Shown: positions 43,445-52,168, counted from the first letter of the stretch. The stretch is DNA of 64,000 nt from an uncultured Lachnospiraceae bacterium (GCA_910588565.1 CAJUPF010000002.1:62001-126000), one strand, 5' to 3'. The notes: generated by a model from the sequence alone, not told the origin. Numbers and translations: made by a program.

Positions 43445-44865
43445 ATGCTATCCTCCACATACCATACTTCCAGAACTGTGTTTGTATCTTCTGTAACTTT
43501 ATAGTATTCACTGATACGATAACCGACTGCCCACAGAATATGAGAATCCTCCGCCAGCAGCAGTACCCGGTTCCGTTCTGCTTTCGGCACTTTTTCATTG
43601 ATCAGATATTGTTTTAACTTCTGTCTGTGCCCAAGAGCATCCAGGACAAAGTAATCTCCCGGTTCCCGATATCGTAAATAAAGCCTGTTTTTTATCTTAT
43701 CATAATCGAACCATTTCGTATACAGATTTTTGGGAATTTCTTCATATTTTTTTGTAAACGGCAAAATTCTGCAGAGCAGCGTTCCACCCAAAACCGCATA
43801 GCTCTGCTCCTGTTCTCCTGTTTTATCCAGGGAAATTTCTATAAAATCCCTCTCCACCGCCTGCTGCTTCGCAGAAGTTAAAAGCAGCGCATCATAGGTT
43901 TTCTCCGCCGTAATCCCATAGGGCAGCGAAATCCGTCTGCCCGTCTGGCCACAGATAAGCCCTCGCAGCGCGTTGGCATGTTCCCGCGCAATATCCTTCC
44001 TGCTGCAGGCGGCCGCGGCAATCAGCCCAAGCATTACCCTTCTCTGCAGTACGGGCGGATACGAGAAGAACTTCTCTGTCCGAAAACAGATTGTCCCATC
44101 TTCTGACTGCTCCATATGCCCCTGCAGTATGCGCTCTGCTTCCCATGCAAGATATTCAGAAATCTCCGCCGCGTCCTCAGACAGGCTGTTCATATGGCGG
44201 ACGGCCTGTTCATTGATCTGCTCAAATTCCGGCATAATCCGGTTCCGGATTCGGTTACGGCTGTACAAAATATCTGCATTGGTAGCATCTGTCCGATAGC
44301 TCTGTCCCTCTTCTGCCAGAAATGCTTCAATCTCATTTCTGGTCACGCAAAGCAGCGGGCGGATAATCGTCCCCCGTACCGGCCGGATTCCGGCAAGCCC
44401 TTCTATCCCTGTCCCTCTGCATATACGAAACAGCATGGTCTCCGCATTGTCGTCCCCATGATGCGCTACGGCTGTCCGGACCATGCCGCCCCGCTCCGCC
44501 GCTTCGGCTTCAAAACGTTTCCGTTCCTGCTCAAAAACCTGGTAGCGCACATTTCTTCCCGCTTCTTCCAGCGAAAGCCCCCGCTGTCTGGCCAGCAGCT
44601 CCACAGAATAAGCTCTGCCGGTAAACGGAATGTGATATTTCAAGGCCAGCTGATTCGCGAAACGCATATCTTCCTTGCTTTCCTCTCCCCGAATCCCATG
44701 ATCGATATGCACAGCAGCCATGGTAAACCCCAGCGGCACGCGCAGACGTTCCAGCGCCAGAAACAGGCAGACCGAGTCCGCCCCGCCGGATAGCCCGATA
44801 TTCACATGATCCCCCGGCTCTATCATATGATGCTGTCTGATATACGCTTCTATCTTTTTTATCAT
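43441..44865 (-). CDS. tilS: tRNA(Ile)-lysidine synthase
   Basis: TilS ligates lysine to C34 of the CAU-anticodon tRNA-Ile, so that it reads AUA. The 474-residue protein has the PP-loop NIGLSGGADSVCL at about 22-34, VHIDHGIRGEES, TAVAHHGDDNAETMLFRICRGTG and RPLLCVTRNEIE, all TilS hallmarks. A central helical domain and a C-terminal domain (YFVLDALGHRQKLKQYLINEKV) are present, so it is full length. It starts seven bases after the spoIIE stop and overlaps hpt. Confidence 0.97.
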   Translation of the reverse strand: MIKKIEAYIRQHHMIEPGDHVNIGLSGGADSVCLFLALERLRVPLGFTMAAVHIDHGIRGEESKEDMRFANQLALKYHIPFTGRAYSVELLARQRGLSLEEAGRNVRYQVFEQERKRFEAEAAERGGMVRTAVAHHGDDNAETMLFRICRGTGIEGLAGIRPVRGTIIRPLLCVTRNEIEAFLAEEGQSYRTDATNADILYSRNRIRNRIMPEFEQINEQAVRHMNSLSEDAAEISEYLAWEAERILQGHMEQSEDGTICFRTEKFFSYPPVLQRRVMLGLIAAAACSRKDIAREHANALRGLICGQTGRRISLPYGITAEKTYDALLLTSAKQQAVERDFIEISLDKTGEQEQSYAVLGGTLLCRILPFTKKYEEIPKNLYTKWFDYDKIKNRLYLRYREPGDYFVLDALGHRQKLKQYLINEKVPKAERNRVLLLAEDSHILWAVGYRISEYYKVTEDTNTVLEVWYVEDSI

Positions 44866-44871
44866 CTCGTA

Positions 44872-46713
44872 TTAATTCTCCCATATCGCAGCGGTAAGAA
44901 CGGTCATATCATCCCGCACTTCACCGCCCGTATAGACCATAACCCGATCCAGAATCCGCTTTGCAAGCAGCGCCGGATGATTGGTCTTAATCCCGGATAT
45001 AATTTCTTCCAACGTCTCTTCCGGGCTGTCCGTATGGAGATATTCTAACACACCATCTGTGATCATGACAAGAAAATCTCCGTCCGCAAGATATTTCCTT
45101 GCCTGTTCTATCTCAATTTCAAAGCTGACCCCCACTGGCAGGGACGTCGACAGCAGGCACTCCACACTGCCGTCCTTGTGACGGATAAACGTAGCGGAAG
45201 CCCCGATTTTATAAAAAGAAGTTTCTCCCGTATAGAGATTGACTGACGCAATATCCACTGTCGAATACTGCTCGTCCTCCCCATGAATTACCATGGCGGA
45301 ATTGAGCATCCGGATTGCCGTATCTTTTGTAAATCCCGCTTCAATAAAACGCTCCAGCAAATCCACTACCAGCTCGCTCTCCCGGCATGCCCTGTCTCCA
45401 AAACCCATACCGTCCGAAAGGCTTAACACCAGTTCCCCATCTTCTTTTTCCAGGCAGGAAAAATTGTCGCCGGAAATATCCGCCCCATCCTTTGTCAGCC
45501 TTGCCACGCCATGGACTGCATGAAATGCAGGTTCTTCTTCATAAATGACCTCCGTGGCCTCTTTTCCGACGAAAAGCTTTGCGTCCTTATGAGGTTTTAC
45601 AGGCAGATCCAGAGCTGAGGACACTACTTTTGTCAGATCTTTCATCTCGATACTGTTTCCCCATTTCGAGCGCACTTTTAGCGCAGCCTGGATATGGCCG
45701 TCGTTTTTCTGGTATAAATGTACTTCTTCCATGACAATTCCGCATTCCTTTGCACGGTAGCGGATTTCTGACAGCTTCTGTTTTTCCTCTCCGTCGAGCA
45801 GTTTCAATTCACTGGCGCAGTCCTGCATAATAAACGCCATCGCATCGAGCTGCTGGGCAATCACTTCTCTGTTTTCCAGAAGACGGTTATACCATGCCCG
45901 GTTGACTCTGGCCTGCTCAAATACAGCCGCCGCCTCCTGCTCCACATATCCGGCATAGGGACACTTGGCTTCAAATTCTTTTCTGGTCTGCGCATCCGCC
46001 CGGCCATTCTGCATCAGGCCTCCCATCAGCCGTTCAAAAATGCCGTACATCCCCGGATTAGAAGGCGCCCAGCATACCGCGCAGGTATCACAGCTGCTGC
46101 AGATACGCCCGGTCAGTTCCCGCCGCATCAAAACGATATCCTCCGGCTGCAGCTCCACCCGCCGGTTCATAGATAAAAAGGTTCTCGACAGCCCTTCAAA
46201 GCTTTTTGCATAATTTAACAGACGCTGTTCCTGGTAGCCTTCCCGGCCGCTCTCCGAATCTTCTTTTGTCTCCGGCTCTTCCAAAAATAAATGCACGCCT
46301 CTTGCCGCTAATATGGTAAATCCAAAAATAAACAACGCCTCACAGACCGAAGCCAGCAGAGAAACCTGATTCCGAAAATCCAGCACTCCCCCGAAAATGG
46401 AAAGCAGCATTGTCCCAAGCGCCGCCGCAATTGCTGCAAGAACTGTATAGCAGCGCTTGTCCACCCACTCTGACAAACGGATTGTCACTGCAATAATCAA
46501 AAGCGCCATTCCATATTTGCCAATCACCGTAATCGGAATAAACGCTACCATACCAGCCAACATCCCCACCGACAGCAGCCACCGTCCCTGTTCCTCCAGA
46601 TAGACCGCCGCAAAAAAAGCCGGAACCAGAGGATAACATCCCATAATCGAAATCCGGCAGAACAGCCCCCCTGCAATGCCAAGCGCCAACTGTTTCCATC
46701 CCATTTTCTTCAT
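44872..46713 (-). CDS. spoIIE: Stage II sporulation protein E, short form
   Basis: SpoIIE is a membrane PP2C phosphatase that dephosphorylates SpoIIAA to activate sigma-F in the forespore. The 613-residue protein has about six N-terminal membrane segments (residues 1-150), fewer than the ten of the 827-residue Bacillus protein. A central regulatory region with a Cys-rich ICSSCDTCAVCW stretch follows, then a PP2C domain containing DISGDNFSC, LSLSDGMGFGDRA and MITDGVLEYL. The metal-binding Asp residues are present. The ATG at 46713 is chosen; an upstream in-frame TTG abuts the AGGAGG. A promoter typical of spoIIE lies upstream (46775-46807). Neighbours are divIC and tilS. Confidence 0.95.
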   Translation of the reverse strand: MKKMGWKQLALGIAGGLFCRISIMGCYPLVPAFFAAVYLEEQGRWLLSVGMLAGMVAFIPITVIGKYGMALLIIAVTIRLSEWVDKRCYTVLAAIAAALGTMLLSIFGGVLDFRNQVSLLASVCEALFIFGFTILAARGVHLFLEEPETKEDSESGREGYQEQRLLNYAKSFEGLSRTFLSMNRRVELQPEDIVLMRRELTGRICSSCDTCAVCWAPSNPGMYGIFERLMGGLMQNGRADAQTRKEFEAKCPYAGYVEQEAAAVFEQARVNRAWYNRLLENREVIAQQLDAMAFIMQDCASELKLLDGEEKQKLSEIRYRAKECGIVMEEVHLYQKNDGHIQAALKVRSKWGNSIEMKDLTKVVSSALDLPVKPHKDAKLFVGKEATEVIYEEEPAFHAVHGVARLTKDGADISGDNFSCLEKEDGELVLSLSDGMGFGDRACRESELVVDLLERFIEAGFTKDTAIRMLNSAMVIHGEDEQYSTVDIASVNLYTGETSFYKIGASATFIRHKDGSVECLLSTSLPVGVSFEIEIEQARKYLADGDFLVMITDGVLEYLHTDSPEETLEEIISGIKTNHPALLAKRILDRVMVYTGGEVRDDMTVLTAAIWEN

Positions 46714-46774
46714 ACTTATCAAACCTCCTGCATTTTCTCACCGCAAAGCCAGCTGCTCCGCTGATACATGGGGC

Positions 46775-46839
46775 ATTATACGCATCGGAGGCTGAAATCT
46801 TTGTCAAACGCTAGAAGGCCTTCCAAAAACTTTTCGCCA
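46775..46839 (-). promoter_or_regulatory. spoIIE promoter with 21-bp spacer and 0A-box-like sites
   Basis: On the minus strand TTGACA (46802-46807) and TATAAT (46775-46780) are separated by exactly 21 bases. That is too long for an ordinary sigma-A promoter but is the spacing known for the Spo0A-dependent spoIIE promoter of Bacillus. TGGCGAA (46833-46839) matches the 0A-box core TGNCGAA. TGTCAAA (46802-46808, plus strand) overlaps the -35 and has one mismatch to it. Confidence 0.75.
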
Positions 46840-46841
46840 AA

Positions 46842-46872
46842 AATGCCCTCGAAATGTAGATTCGAGGACATT
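46842..46872 (-). terminator. Intrinsic terminator after divIC
   Basis: In minus-strand RNA AAUGUCCUCGAA and UUCGAGGGCAUU form 12 pairs (one G-U) with a seven-base loop and more Us after. It separates the divIC transcript from the spoIIE promoter. Confidence 0.85.
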
Positions 46873-46884
46873 GAAGCAGTTTAA

Positions 46885-47175
46885 TTATTTTTCTTTAAAT
46901 ATAATCTCATTATCATAAACCAGTCCCAGTTTGCTCTTGGCCGTATCTTCCACATAATCGCGGCTCCCAATATATTCTTCATAATCAGAAAGTTCATCCT
47001 GGCGCAGCAGTTCTTCCTCCATCTGCTCCGTCAGTTCTTCTTCCCTGGCGATATATGCCTGATCTTTTTCATACAGCCGAAGAATCTGAATTGACATCAC
47101 TGCAAGTAAAATAAGAACAATACAGGTAATGCTCATTCTTCCCGCCCGGTTCTTCTTTTTTTTCAGTCTTCCCAT
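46885..47175 (-). CDS. divIC: Septum formation initiator, DivIC/FtsB type
   Basis: DivIC is a bitopic division protein that forms a coiled coil with FtsL and DivIB at the septum. The 96-residue protein has a basic N-terminus (RLKKKKNRAGR), one membrane segment (ITCIVLILLAVMSIQIL), a coiled coil rich in Glu, and the typical end YVEDTAKSKLGLVYDNEIIF. It follows yabQ by 14 bases, the usual order in spore formers. Confidence 0.92.
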   Translation of the reverse strand: MGRLKKKKNRAGRMSITCIVLILLAVMSIQILRLYEKDQAYIAREEELTEQMEEELLRQDELSDYEEYIGSRDYVEDTAKSKLGLVYDNEIIFKEK

Positions 47176-47189
47176 ATCGTATCCCTCTT

Positions 47190-47636
47190 TTATTCTTTAC
47201 TTAATCCAATTTTAACTGCTTTCCTGATTTTTCTGTATTCTTTTCTGATCCATGAAAACACTTTCCTGCCAGGCCTTTGGACTACATGGAACACTTTGCC
47301 GAAAATTCCCAGCCAGACGCGAATTATTTTTACAAAAAAACGTATGACAAACGGGCTGATCAGTATATTTTCCAGCAGCATCCCAAGCGCAACGCCTCCC
47401 AGCACAAACCAGCGCAGCAGGCCGTCATTTTCCTCGTAGAGCATGGCAAAAATCCCTATGGCGCAGAGGAACCAATAACATACATCCTCTACTGCCAGAA
47501 GAATCGTTCCATGCTTTACAATATGGCGGAAAATCCGAAATATATCATAAAGCATCATCAGTGCAATTCCAAACAAAAACGAGACGAACAGCAGGCTGCC
47601 CTCTCCTGCAATTGTTTCACTGACAACGCCCATCAT
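47190..47636 (-). CDS. yabQ: Spore cortex biosynthesis protein YabQ
   Basis: YabQ is a sigma-E-dependent membrane protein of the outer forespore membrane, required for cortex formation in Bacillus. The 148-residue protein has four hydrophobic segments and the family motif GIALMMLYDIFRIFRH near the N-terminus. A basic tail follows. Its start overlaps the yabP stop as ATGA, so translation is coupled. Confidence 0.93.
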   Translation of the reverse strand: MMGVVSETIAGEGSLLFVSFLFGIALMMLYDIFRIFRHIVKHGTILLAVEDVCYWFLCAIGIFAMLYEENDGLLRWFVLGGVALGMLLENILISPFVIRFFVKIIRVWLGIFGKVFHVVQRPGRKVFSWIRKEYRKIRKAVKIGLSKE

Positions 47637-47923
47637 TTAAACAACCGCCCAAAAAAGGATTCTGCCTGCTTGCCGTAATCCTTAACCTCGGAATATGCCA
47701 GAGAATCAATTCTACCCTCTACATCAATTTCTCCCTTTTCCAGACTGAGCCGGTTGACATGCAGGTTGTTGCCCTTAATCAGAAGCATTCCCTGTTCCGT
47801 CTCCAATAAAATCTCCGCCACATCAAAGGAGAGCACATCTACCACTCCGCTGAAACTTCCGTTTTTACGGTTGCTAAGGAGAACTTTATGTGCCTTATTT
47901 GCTGTTTTCTCATCCATCTTCAC
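47633..47923 (-). CDS. yabP: Sporulation protein YabP
   Basis: YabP is a small conserved protein of sigma-E-controlled spore formation. The 96-residue protein shows the family core HKVLLSNRKNGSFSGVVDVLSFD and MLLIKGNNLHVNRLSLEKGEIDVEGRIDSL. No signal peptide or membrane segment is present. It lies between rqcP and yabQ, as in Bacillus. Confidence 0.94.
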   Translation of the reverse strand: MKMDEKTANKAHKVLLSNRKNGSFSGVVDVLSFDVAEILLETEQGMLLIKGNNLHVNRLSLEKGEIDVEGRIDSLAYSEVKDYGKQAESFFGRLFK

Positions 47924-47956
47924 TTACCTCCTGCTATAAAAAGTACATAATCCGTT

Positions 47957-47977
47957 TACAGTTCAGCCTGAACTGTA
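47957..47977. repeat. GTTACAG-type palindrome between rqcP and yabP
   Basis: TACAGTTCAG-C-CTGAACTGTA is a perfect inverted repeat with ten-base arms. It belongs to the small family found also at 3453, 52169, 63310 and 63943. Confidence 0.65.
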
Positions 47978-48060
47978 ACTATAATCCTTCTGAATCCGGA
48001 ATGGTTGTCTTTTTTCTTTCTATCATTATATTATCGGGTAAGTGATTTTATGACAATGAA

Positions 48061-48300
48061 TTACAAATACCGGAACATCTCTTTAGCGTCTTCCTTTTTG
48101 ACAGACTCTGTCAGGGATAATACTTCTGCTTTTACCGTCTTCTGGCCAAATGCTATCTCTAAGATATCTCCCGGCTTTACATTCTGCGAAGCTTTTGCCG
48201 TCTTTCCATTTACCATCACTCTGCCTGCATCACAGGCCTCATTTGCCACAGTGCGCCGCTTAATAATCCGCGACACTTTCAAAAACTTATCTAATCTCAT
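48061..48300 (-). CDS. rqcP: S4-domain ribosome quality-control protein RqcP
   Basis: RqcP (formerly YabO) binds the obstructed 50S subunit with RqcH and supports alanine tailing of stalled nascent chains. The 79-residue protein is a single S4 domain: MRLDKFLKVSRIIKRRTVANEACDAG, then VMVNGKTAKASQNVKPGDILEI. The ribosome-binding site AAGGAG lies inside the first unit of a 51-bp tandem repeat directly upstream. yabP, yabQ and divIC follow in the same direction. Confidence 0.93.
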   Translation of the reverse strand: MRLDKFLKVSRIIKRRTVANEACDAGRVMVNGKTAKASQNVKPGDILEIAFGQKTVKAEVLSLTESVKKEDAKEMFRYL

Positions 48301-48462
48301 TTCCTACTCCTTGTCCTGCCCTCTGGACATAAAGGGATACCCGGAGGGTATTTCCTACTCCTTGTCCTGTCCTATGGACATAAAGGGATACCCGGAGGGT
48401 ATTTCCTACTCCTTGTCCTGTCCTATGGACATAAAGGGATACCCTCCAGACATAAAGGGATG
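48301..48462. repeat. 51-bp tandem repeat forming the rqcP leader
   Basis: Units begin at 48301, 48352 and 48403; the third degenerates after about 40 bases, and a fragment follows at about 48448. On the minus strand each unit carries ATGTCC, an open frame of eight codons ending TAG, and AAGGAGTAGGAA. In the unit next to rqcP, this AAGGAG is the gene's Shine-Dalgarno. The outer units also hold ATACCC-TCC-GGGTAT, a small hairpin. A 51-base unit keeps the same reading frame. Confidence 0.9.
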
Positions 48463-48473
48463 CCCTCTGATAT

Positions 48474-48506
48474 AAAAACACAGAGGGCGGCTCCCCCACC
48501 CTCTGT
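48474..48506 (-). terminator. Intrinsic terminator of the HU gene
   Basis: On the minus strand ACAGAGGG and CCCTCTGT pair over eight bases with an 11-base loop, and TGTTTTTA follows. It is 95 bases after the HU stop and just before the rqcP leader repeats. Confidence 0.8.
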
Positions 48507-48600
48507 AATATAGTTACTGCTCACACCTGTTTACCCAGCAAAGCACACAGCACAAGTATAAACAATAACATAGTATACACTTGCTCATCCGATCAACAAA

Positions 48601-48876
48601 CTATGCATTAATCATGTCCTTTAAAGCTTTACCTGCTTTGAATTTCGGGGCTTTGGAAGCCGGAATCACCATTTCTTCACCGGTCTGCGGATTCCTGCCG
48701 GTTCTCTCAGCCCGCTCAGATACTTCAAAGGTCCCAAATCCGACTAACTGAATCTTCTCGCCTTTTTTTAACTCTTCAGCTACTACATCTGAAAAAGCCT
48801 TTAATGCCGCTTCGGCGTCCTTCTTGGAAATTTCTGCTTTGTCAGCCATAGCTGCAACTAATTCTGCTTTGTTCAT
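48601..48876 (-). CDS. hup: DNA-binding protein HU
   Basis: HU is a small nucleoid protein that bends DNA as a homodimer. The 91-residue protein shows the full family pattern: MNKAELVAAMADKAEISKKDAE, IQLVGFGTFEVSERAERTGRNP and the DNA-binding arm NPQTGEEMVIPASKAPKF. AGGAGG precedes the start. A consensus promoter lies at 48935-48963, and a CTAAGG/CCTTAG hairpin is possible in the ~50-base leader. High expression is expected. Confidence 0.98.
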   Translation of the reverse strand: MNKAELVAAMADKAEISKKDAEAALKAFSDVVAEELKKGEKIQLVGFGTFEVSERAERTGRNPQTGEEMVIPASKAPKFKAGKALKDMINA

Positions 48877-48934
48877 TCAAAATTCCTCCTGTGGATATTT
48901 TATACTAAGGTCCCTATCGTTGCCCTTAGAAATA

Positions 48935-48963
48935 TTTATACTTGTTTTACCTATATTTGTCAA
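48935..48963 (-). promoter_or_regulatory. HU gene promoter
   Basis: TTGACA, 17 bases, TATAAA, with the start codon about 60 bases downstream. The -35 lies only 24 bases past the phosphoglucomutase stop. Confidence 0.88.
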
Positions 48964-48986
48964 GGAAAAGTAAAGCTATTTTTCAT

Positions 48987-50723
48987 TTATATCAAATTAT
49001 TTACAATATCGAGCATCGTCTGCCCCAAAGCCTTAGCTTTATCCACGGAATCCTGCAGAGTATCTCCTTTGACGCCGATGTAGAATTTCACCTTTGGTTC
49101 TGTTCCGGAAGGCCGGACGCATACCCATGCGTCTCCAGTTAATTCATAATACAGCACATTTGATTTGGGAAGCCCGGTCAAAGTTACTTCTTTTGTCTTA
49201 AGGTCTGTAATGGTATCCGCCTGATAATCACGGACAGCCAGGACTTCATAGCCGCCAATCACTGCCGGCGGCTCCTTACGCAGCGTTCCAAGGATATTCT
49301 GAATCTTTTCTAACCCTTCGATTCCCTTTAGTGTAATGGATTCTACATGATCCTGATAATATCCGTATTTCTCATACATATCGAGCATCGCGTCCCAGAG
49401 CGTCTTGCCCTGTGTCTTATAAAACGCTGCCGCCTCGCATAAGAACATCGTAGCCGCCACCGCGTCCTTATCCCTTGCATATGTGCCGGGCAGGCAGCCA
49501 TAGCTTTCTTCCATACCAAAGAGATACGTACCTGTTCCTGTATGCTCAAACTCTAACATCTTCTGTCCGATAAACTTAAACCCGGTTAATACTTCAATTA
49601 AATTTACGCCATAATACGCTGCGACAGCATCCGCCATATTTGTAGATACAATCGAACGGATAAACGCGCCGTCTTCCGGAAGGCTTCCTTTAACAGCTTT
49701 TGTCTGTCCGATAATATAGTCTCCAATCAGACAGCCGGACATATTTCCGGTCAGCATATGATATTCCCCAGTATTCTGATCTTTTACATAGACGCCCAGG
49801 CGGTCTGCATCCGGGTCTGTTGCAAGCACAAGATCCGCATCTTCTTTTCTGGCAAGCGCAAGGCCAAGTTCATACGCTGCCGGCGCTTCCGGATTCGGAT
49901 ATCCTACCGTCGGGAAATCACCGTCCGGCGCTTCCTGCTCTTTTACAACAAACACATGCTCAAATCCCAGTTCCTTTAAAATCGTGCGAACCGGAATATT
50001 GCCTGTCCCATGCAGCGGCGTATAAACAATCTTTAACGTATCCTTTACAGCATCAATTGCATCCTGATGAATCACAAGCTTCTTGATTTCTTCCATATAA
50101 GAGCGATCAATCTCTTCCCCGATCACCGTATACAGGCCATCCTTCACAGCCTGCTCTTTCTCCATCGTCAGCACGGCGCTGTAATCTGTAACTGCCTTAA
50201 CCTCAGCCATAATCCCGGTATCGTGCGGCGGGGTAATCTGTGCGCCGTCTTCCCAGTATACCTTATATCCATTATATTCTGCCGGATTGTGGCTTGCCGT
50301 GATATTAATTCCGGCGATGCAGTTTAAGGTGCGTACTGCATAGGATAATTCCGGTGTCGGCCGCAGCGATTCAAATACATATACCTTAATCCCATTTGCT
50401 GCCAGGCAGAGCGCTGCTTCATCTGCAAATTCCGGCGACATTCTTCTTGAATCATAGGCAATGGCAACGCCCCTGTCCTCTGCCTGCACTTTTTTAATAT
50501 AATTGGCAAGTCCCTGAGTCGCTTTCCGGACAGTATAACGATTCATACGGTTCGTTCCCGCGCCAATTACGCCGCGCAGGCCAGCCGTACCAAATTCCAG
50601 CTCCGTATAAAATCTGTCCTCCAGCTCCTTCTCATCCTCTGCAATTGCTCTCAGTTCCGCTTTTGTTGCTTCGTCAAAATATGGATTTGTAATCCATTCC
50701 TGATAGATTTCTTTGTAGCTCAT
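48987..50723 (-). CDS. pgcA: Phosphoglucomutase / phosphomannomutase
   Basis: This enzyme interconverts glucose-1-phosphate and glucose-6-phosphate (or the mannose equivalents) through a phosphoserine. The 578-residue protein has the active-site ITASHNPAEYNGYKVYW with the phosphorylated Ser near 146, the metal loop ATDPDADRLGV and the sugar-binding FGMEESYGCLPG. The C-terminal phosphate-binding RPSGTEPKVKFYIGV is intact. The ATG at 50723 has GGAGG five bases before; an upstream ATG at 50747 lacks this. Neighbours on each side are unrelated. Confidence 0.95.
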   Translation of the reverse strand: MSYKEIYQEWITNPYFDEATKAELRAIAEDEKELEDRFYTELEFGTAGLRGVIGAGTNRMNRYTVRKATQGLANYIKKVQAEDRGVAIAYDSRRMSPEFADEAALCLAANGIKVYVFESLRPTPELSYAVRTLNCIAGINITASHNPAEYNGYKVYWEDGAQITPPHDTGIMAEVKAVTDYSAVLTMEKEQAVKDGLYTVIGEEIDRSYMEEIKKLVIHQDAIDAVKDTLKIVYTPLHGTGNIPVRTILKELGFEHVFVVKEQEAPDGDFPTVGYPNPEAPAAYELGLALARKEDADLVLATDPDADRLGVYVKDQNTGEYHMLTGNMSGCLIGDYIIGQTKAVKGSLPEDGAFIRSIVSTNMADAVAAYYGVNLIEVLTGFKFIGQKMLEFEHTGTGTYLFGMEESYGCLPGTYARDKDAVAATMFLCEAAAFYKTQGKTLWDAMLDMYEKYGYYQDHVESITLKGIEGLEKIQNILGTLRKEPPAVIGGYEVLAVRDYQADTITDLKTKEVTLTGLPKSNVLYYELTGDAWVCVRPSGTEPKVKFYIGVKGDTLQDSVDKAKALGQTMLDIVNNLI

Positions 50724-50760
50724 GTCTTCCTCCTTCTGTTGTTCCATGTGTACATTTGCT

Positions 50761-52143
50761 TTATTGATCTCTCAAATCATCATAGCTTTCGCTTTCATTT
50801 GAGCTGGCGCCGGCATTGTTTATTGAATTTAGAAGATTATATAACGTTGTCAGATAATCTGTCTGGCTGGTAGTATTCCCATTGCTGTTATGATTGCCGT
50901 TATTGTTGTTATTGCCATTGCTGTTATTGCCGTTGTTCGTATTGTTGGTATTGCCGTTATTGTTAGTATTACTGTTGTTATTATTGTTATTATTATTACT
51001 GTTATTGTTGTTATTCGTATTCCCGCCGGCGCCTGAATTTCCATTGTTATTGCTGTCAGGCTTACTGTTATCTTTGTCATCCTTATCTGAGCTGCTGCCT
51101 GCTGAAGCAGTAAGGGCAATCTCAATTTCTGCTTCCGGGGAATTTACCACCAGTTTTTCGACAATAGGATCGTATCCGTCCGCCTCCACTGCAACCGTAT
51201 GAATCCCATACTGCACTTCCACAGGCGCGGAATAATCCGCCTTCTTATCGTCGATGTAAAGCCTGGCTCCTTCCACACCCACGTCAAACTTAATCTTGCA
51301 TATCTTAGGGCCTTCCCCTTTCAGTTCATCCAGATTCAGGCTGGTAACAAGATTCCGTTCAATCGTAACTTCCCTGCTGCCGCCATATCCGTTATTGGCC
51401 ACAGTGACAAGATACTCTCCTTCCGGCACTTCAATCTGCATATCCTTCGTCACTTCTTTAAAAATCTTATCCCCGATACAGATAAAACTGTTCTCAAACA
51501 ATGTCGTATTGGTCAGCGCCAGAGTCCCATGGCCTTTCATAACGAATAAAGAAACCAGCTTCTTATCGATTCCTACCGCCCGGAGCACATCCGATTCGCC
51601 GATACTCTCAAAATCTATTACATCTTCTCCGGAAAAGATAGGAAGATCCGAGTCATATGAATATTTCGTCCGTCCGATGGTAAATGCCCGTATGCTTTTC
51701 TCCACCGAATAATTCACAATATCCTCCTGCACCCACGCTTCCGCGGACATCTGGATTCTGGTCAGCTGCTGCGTATGCCTGGAAACATCAATCTCCACCA
51801 CATCCCCTGGCAGAAACGATGTCATGGGACGCATTCCGCCATACTTATCTAAAAACTTTGTCCCGGTATCATAGGCATACTGGGACTGCTTGCTGCTGCC
51901 GTCTTTTCGGAAAACCGCCAGTTTCCGCTCCGTATCCAGCTTCAAAAGGATGTACTGGCCGGTCTCCACTGTAATCTCTTCTTCTGTGCCGTCATTGTCT
52001 GTCGTCTCGGCTTTCACTGTCCTGGCGCCGGTTCCTCTCCGCTCCATAACAATGCCGCTGTCTCGGGAACCGCAGGCAGACAGCGCAAATGCCAGAAACG
52101 CTGCCAGGACTGCCAGAATATATTGCCGCTTTTGTATTTTCAT
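50761..52143 (-). CDS. PEGA-domain lipoprotein with Asn-rich tail
   Basis: This 460-residue surface lipoprotein has no firmly known function. The signal ends in the lipobox LSAC near residue 22. The middle region (about 50-270) is unrecognised. Two PEGA-type beta modules follow (PEGEYLVTVANNGYGG near 255; VEVQYGIHTVAVEADGYDP near 315). The tail of about 75 residues is nearly all Asn, Gly and Ser, encoded by AAT/AAC-rich triplet runs. The C-terminus ends with a short ordered stretch. PEGA domains often bind the cell wall or carbohydrate. The ATG at 52143 is chosen because it gives the signal peptide directly. Confidence 0.82.
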   Translation of the reverse strand: MKIQKRQYILAVLAAFLAFALSACGSRDSGIVMERRGTGARTVKAETTDNDGTEEEITVETGQYILLKLDTERKLAVFRKDGSSKQSQYAYDTGTKFLDKYGGMRPMTSFLPGDVVEIDVSRHTQQLTRIQMSAEAWVQEDIVNYSVEKSIRAFTIGRTKYSYDSDLPIFSGEDVIDFESIGESDVLRAVGIDKKLVSLFVMKGHGTLALTNTTLFENSFICIGDKIFKEVTKDMQIEVPEGEYLVTVANNGYGGSREVTIERNLVTSLNLDELKGEGPKICKIKFDVGVEGARLYIDDKKADYSAPVEVQYGIHTVAVEADGYDPIVEKLVVNSPEAEIEIALTASAGSSSDKDDKDNSKPDSNNNGNSGAGGNTNNNNNSNNNNNNNNSNTNNNGNTNNTNNGNNSNGNNNNNGNHNSNGNTTSQTDYLTTLYNLLNSINNAGASSNESESYDDLRDQ

Positions 52144-52168
52144 ACTGATTTCTCCAACTCCTCTGTCA

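Noticed and set aside
48301..48462. Possible CRISPR array
   Set aside because: Units are contiguous 51-bp tandem copies without unique spacers, and no cas genes are near.
48005..48475. Plus-strand frame with 17-residue repeats
   Set aside because: It is antisense to rqcP; the apparent protein repeats follow from the 51-bp DNA repeat length.
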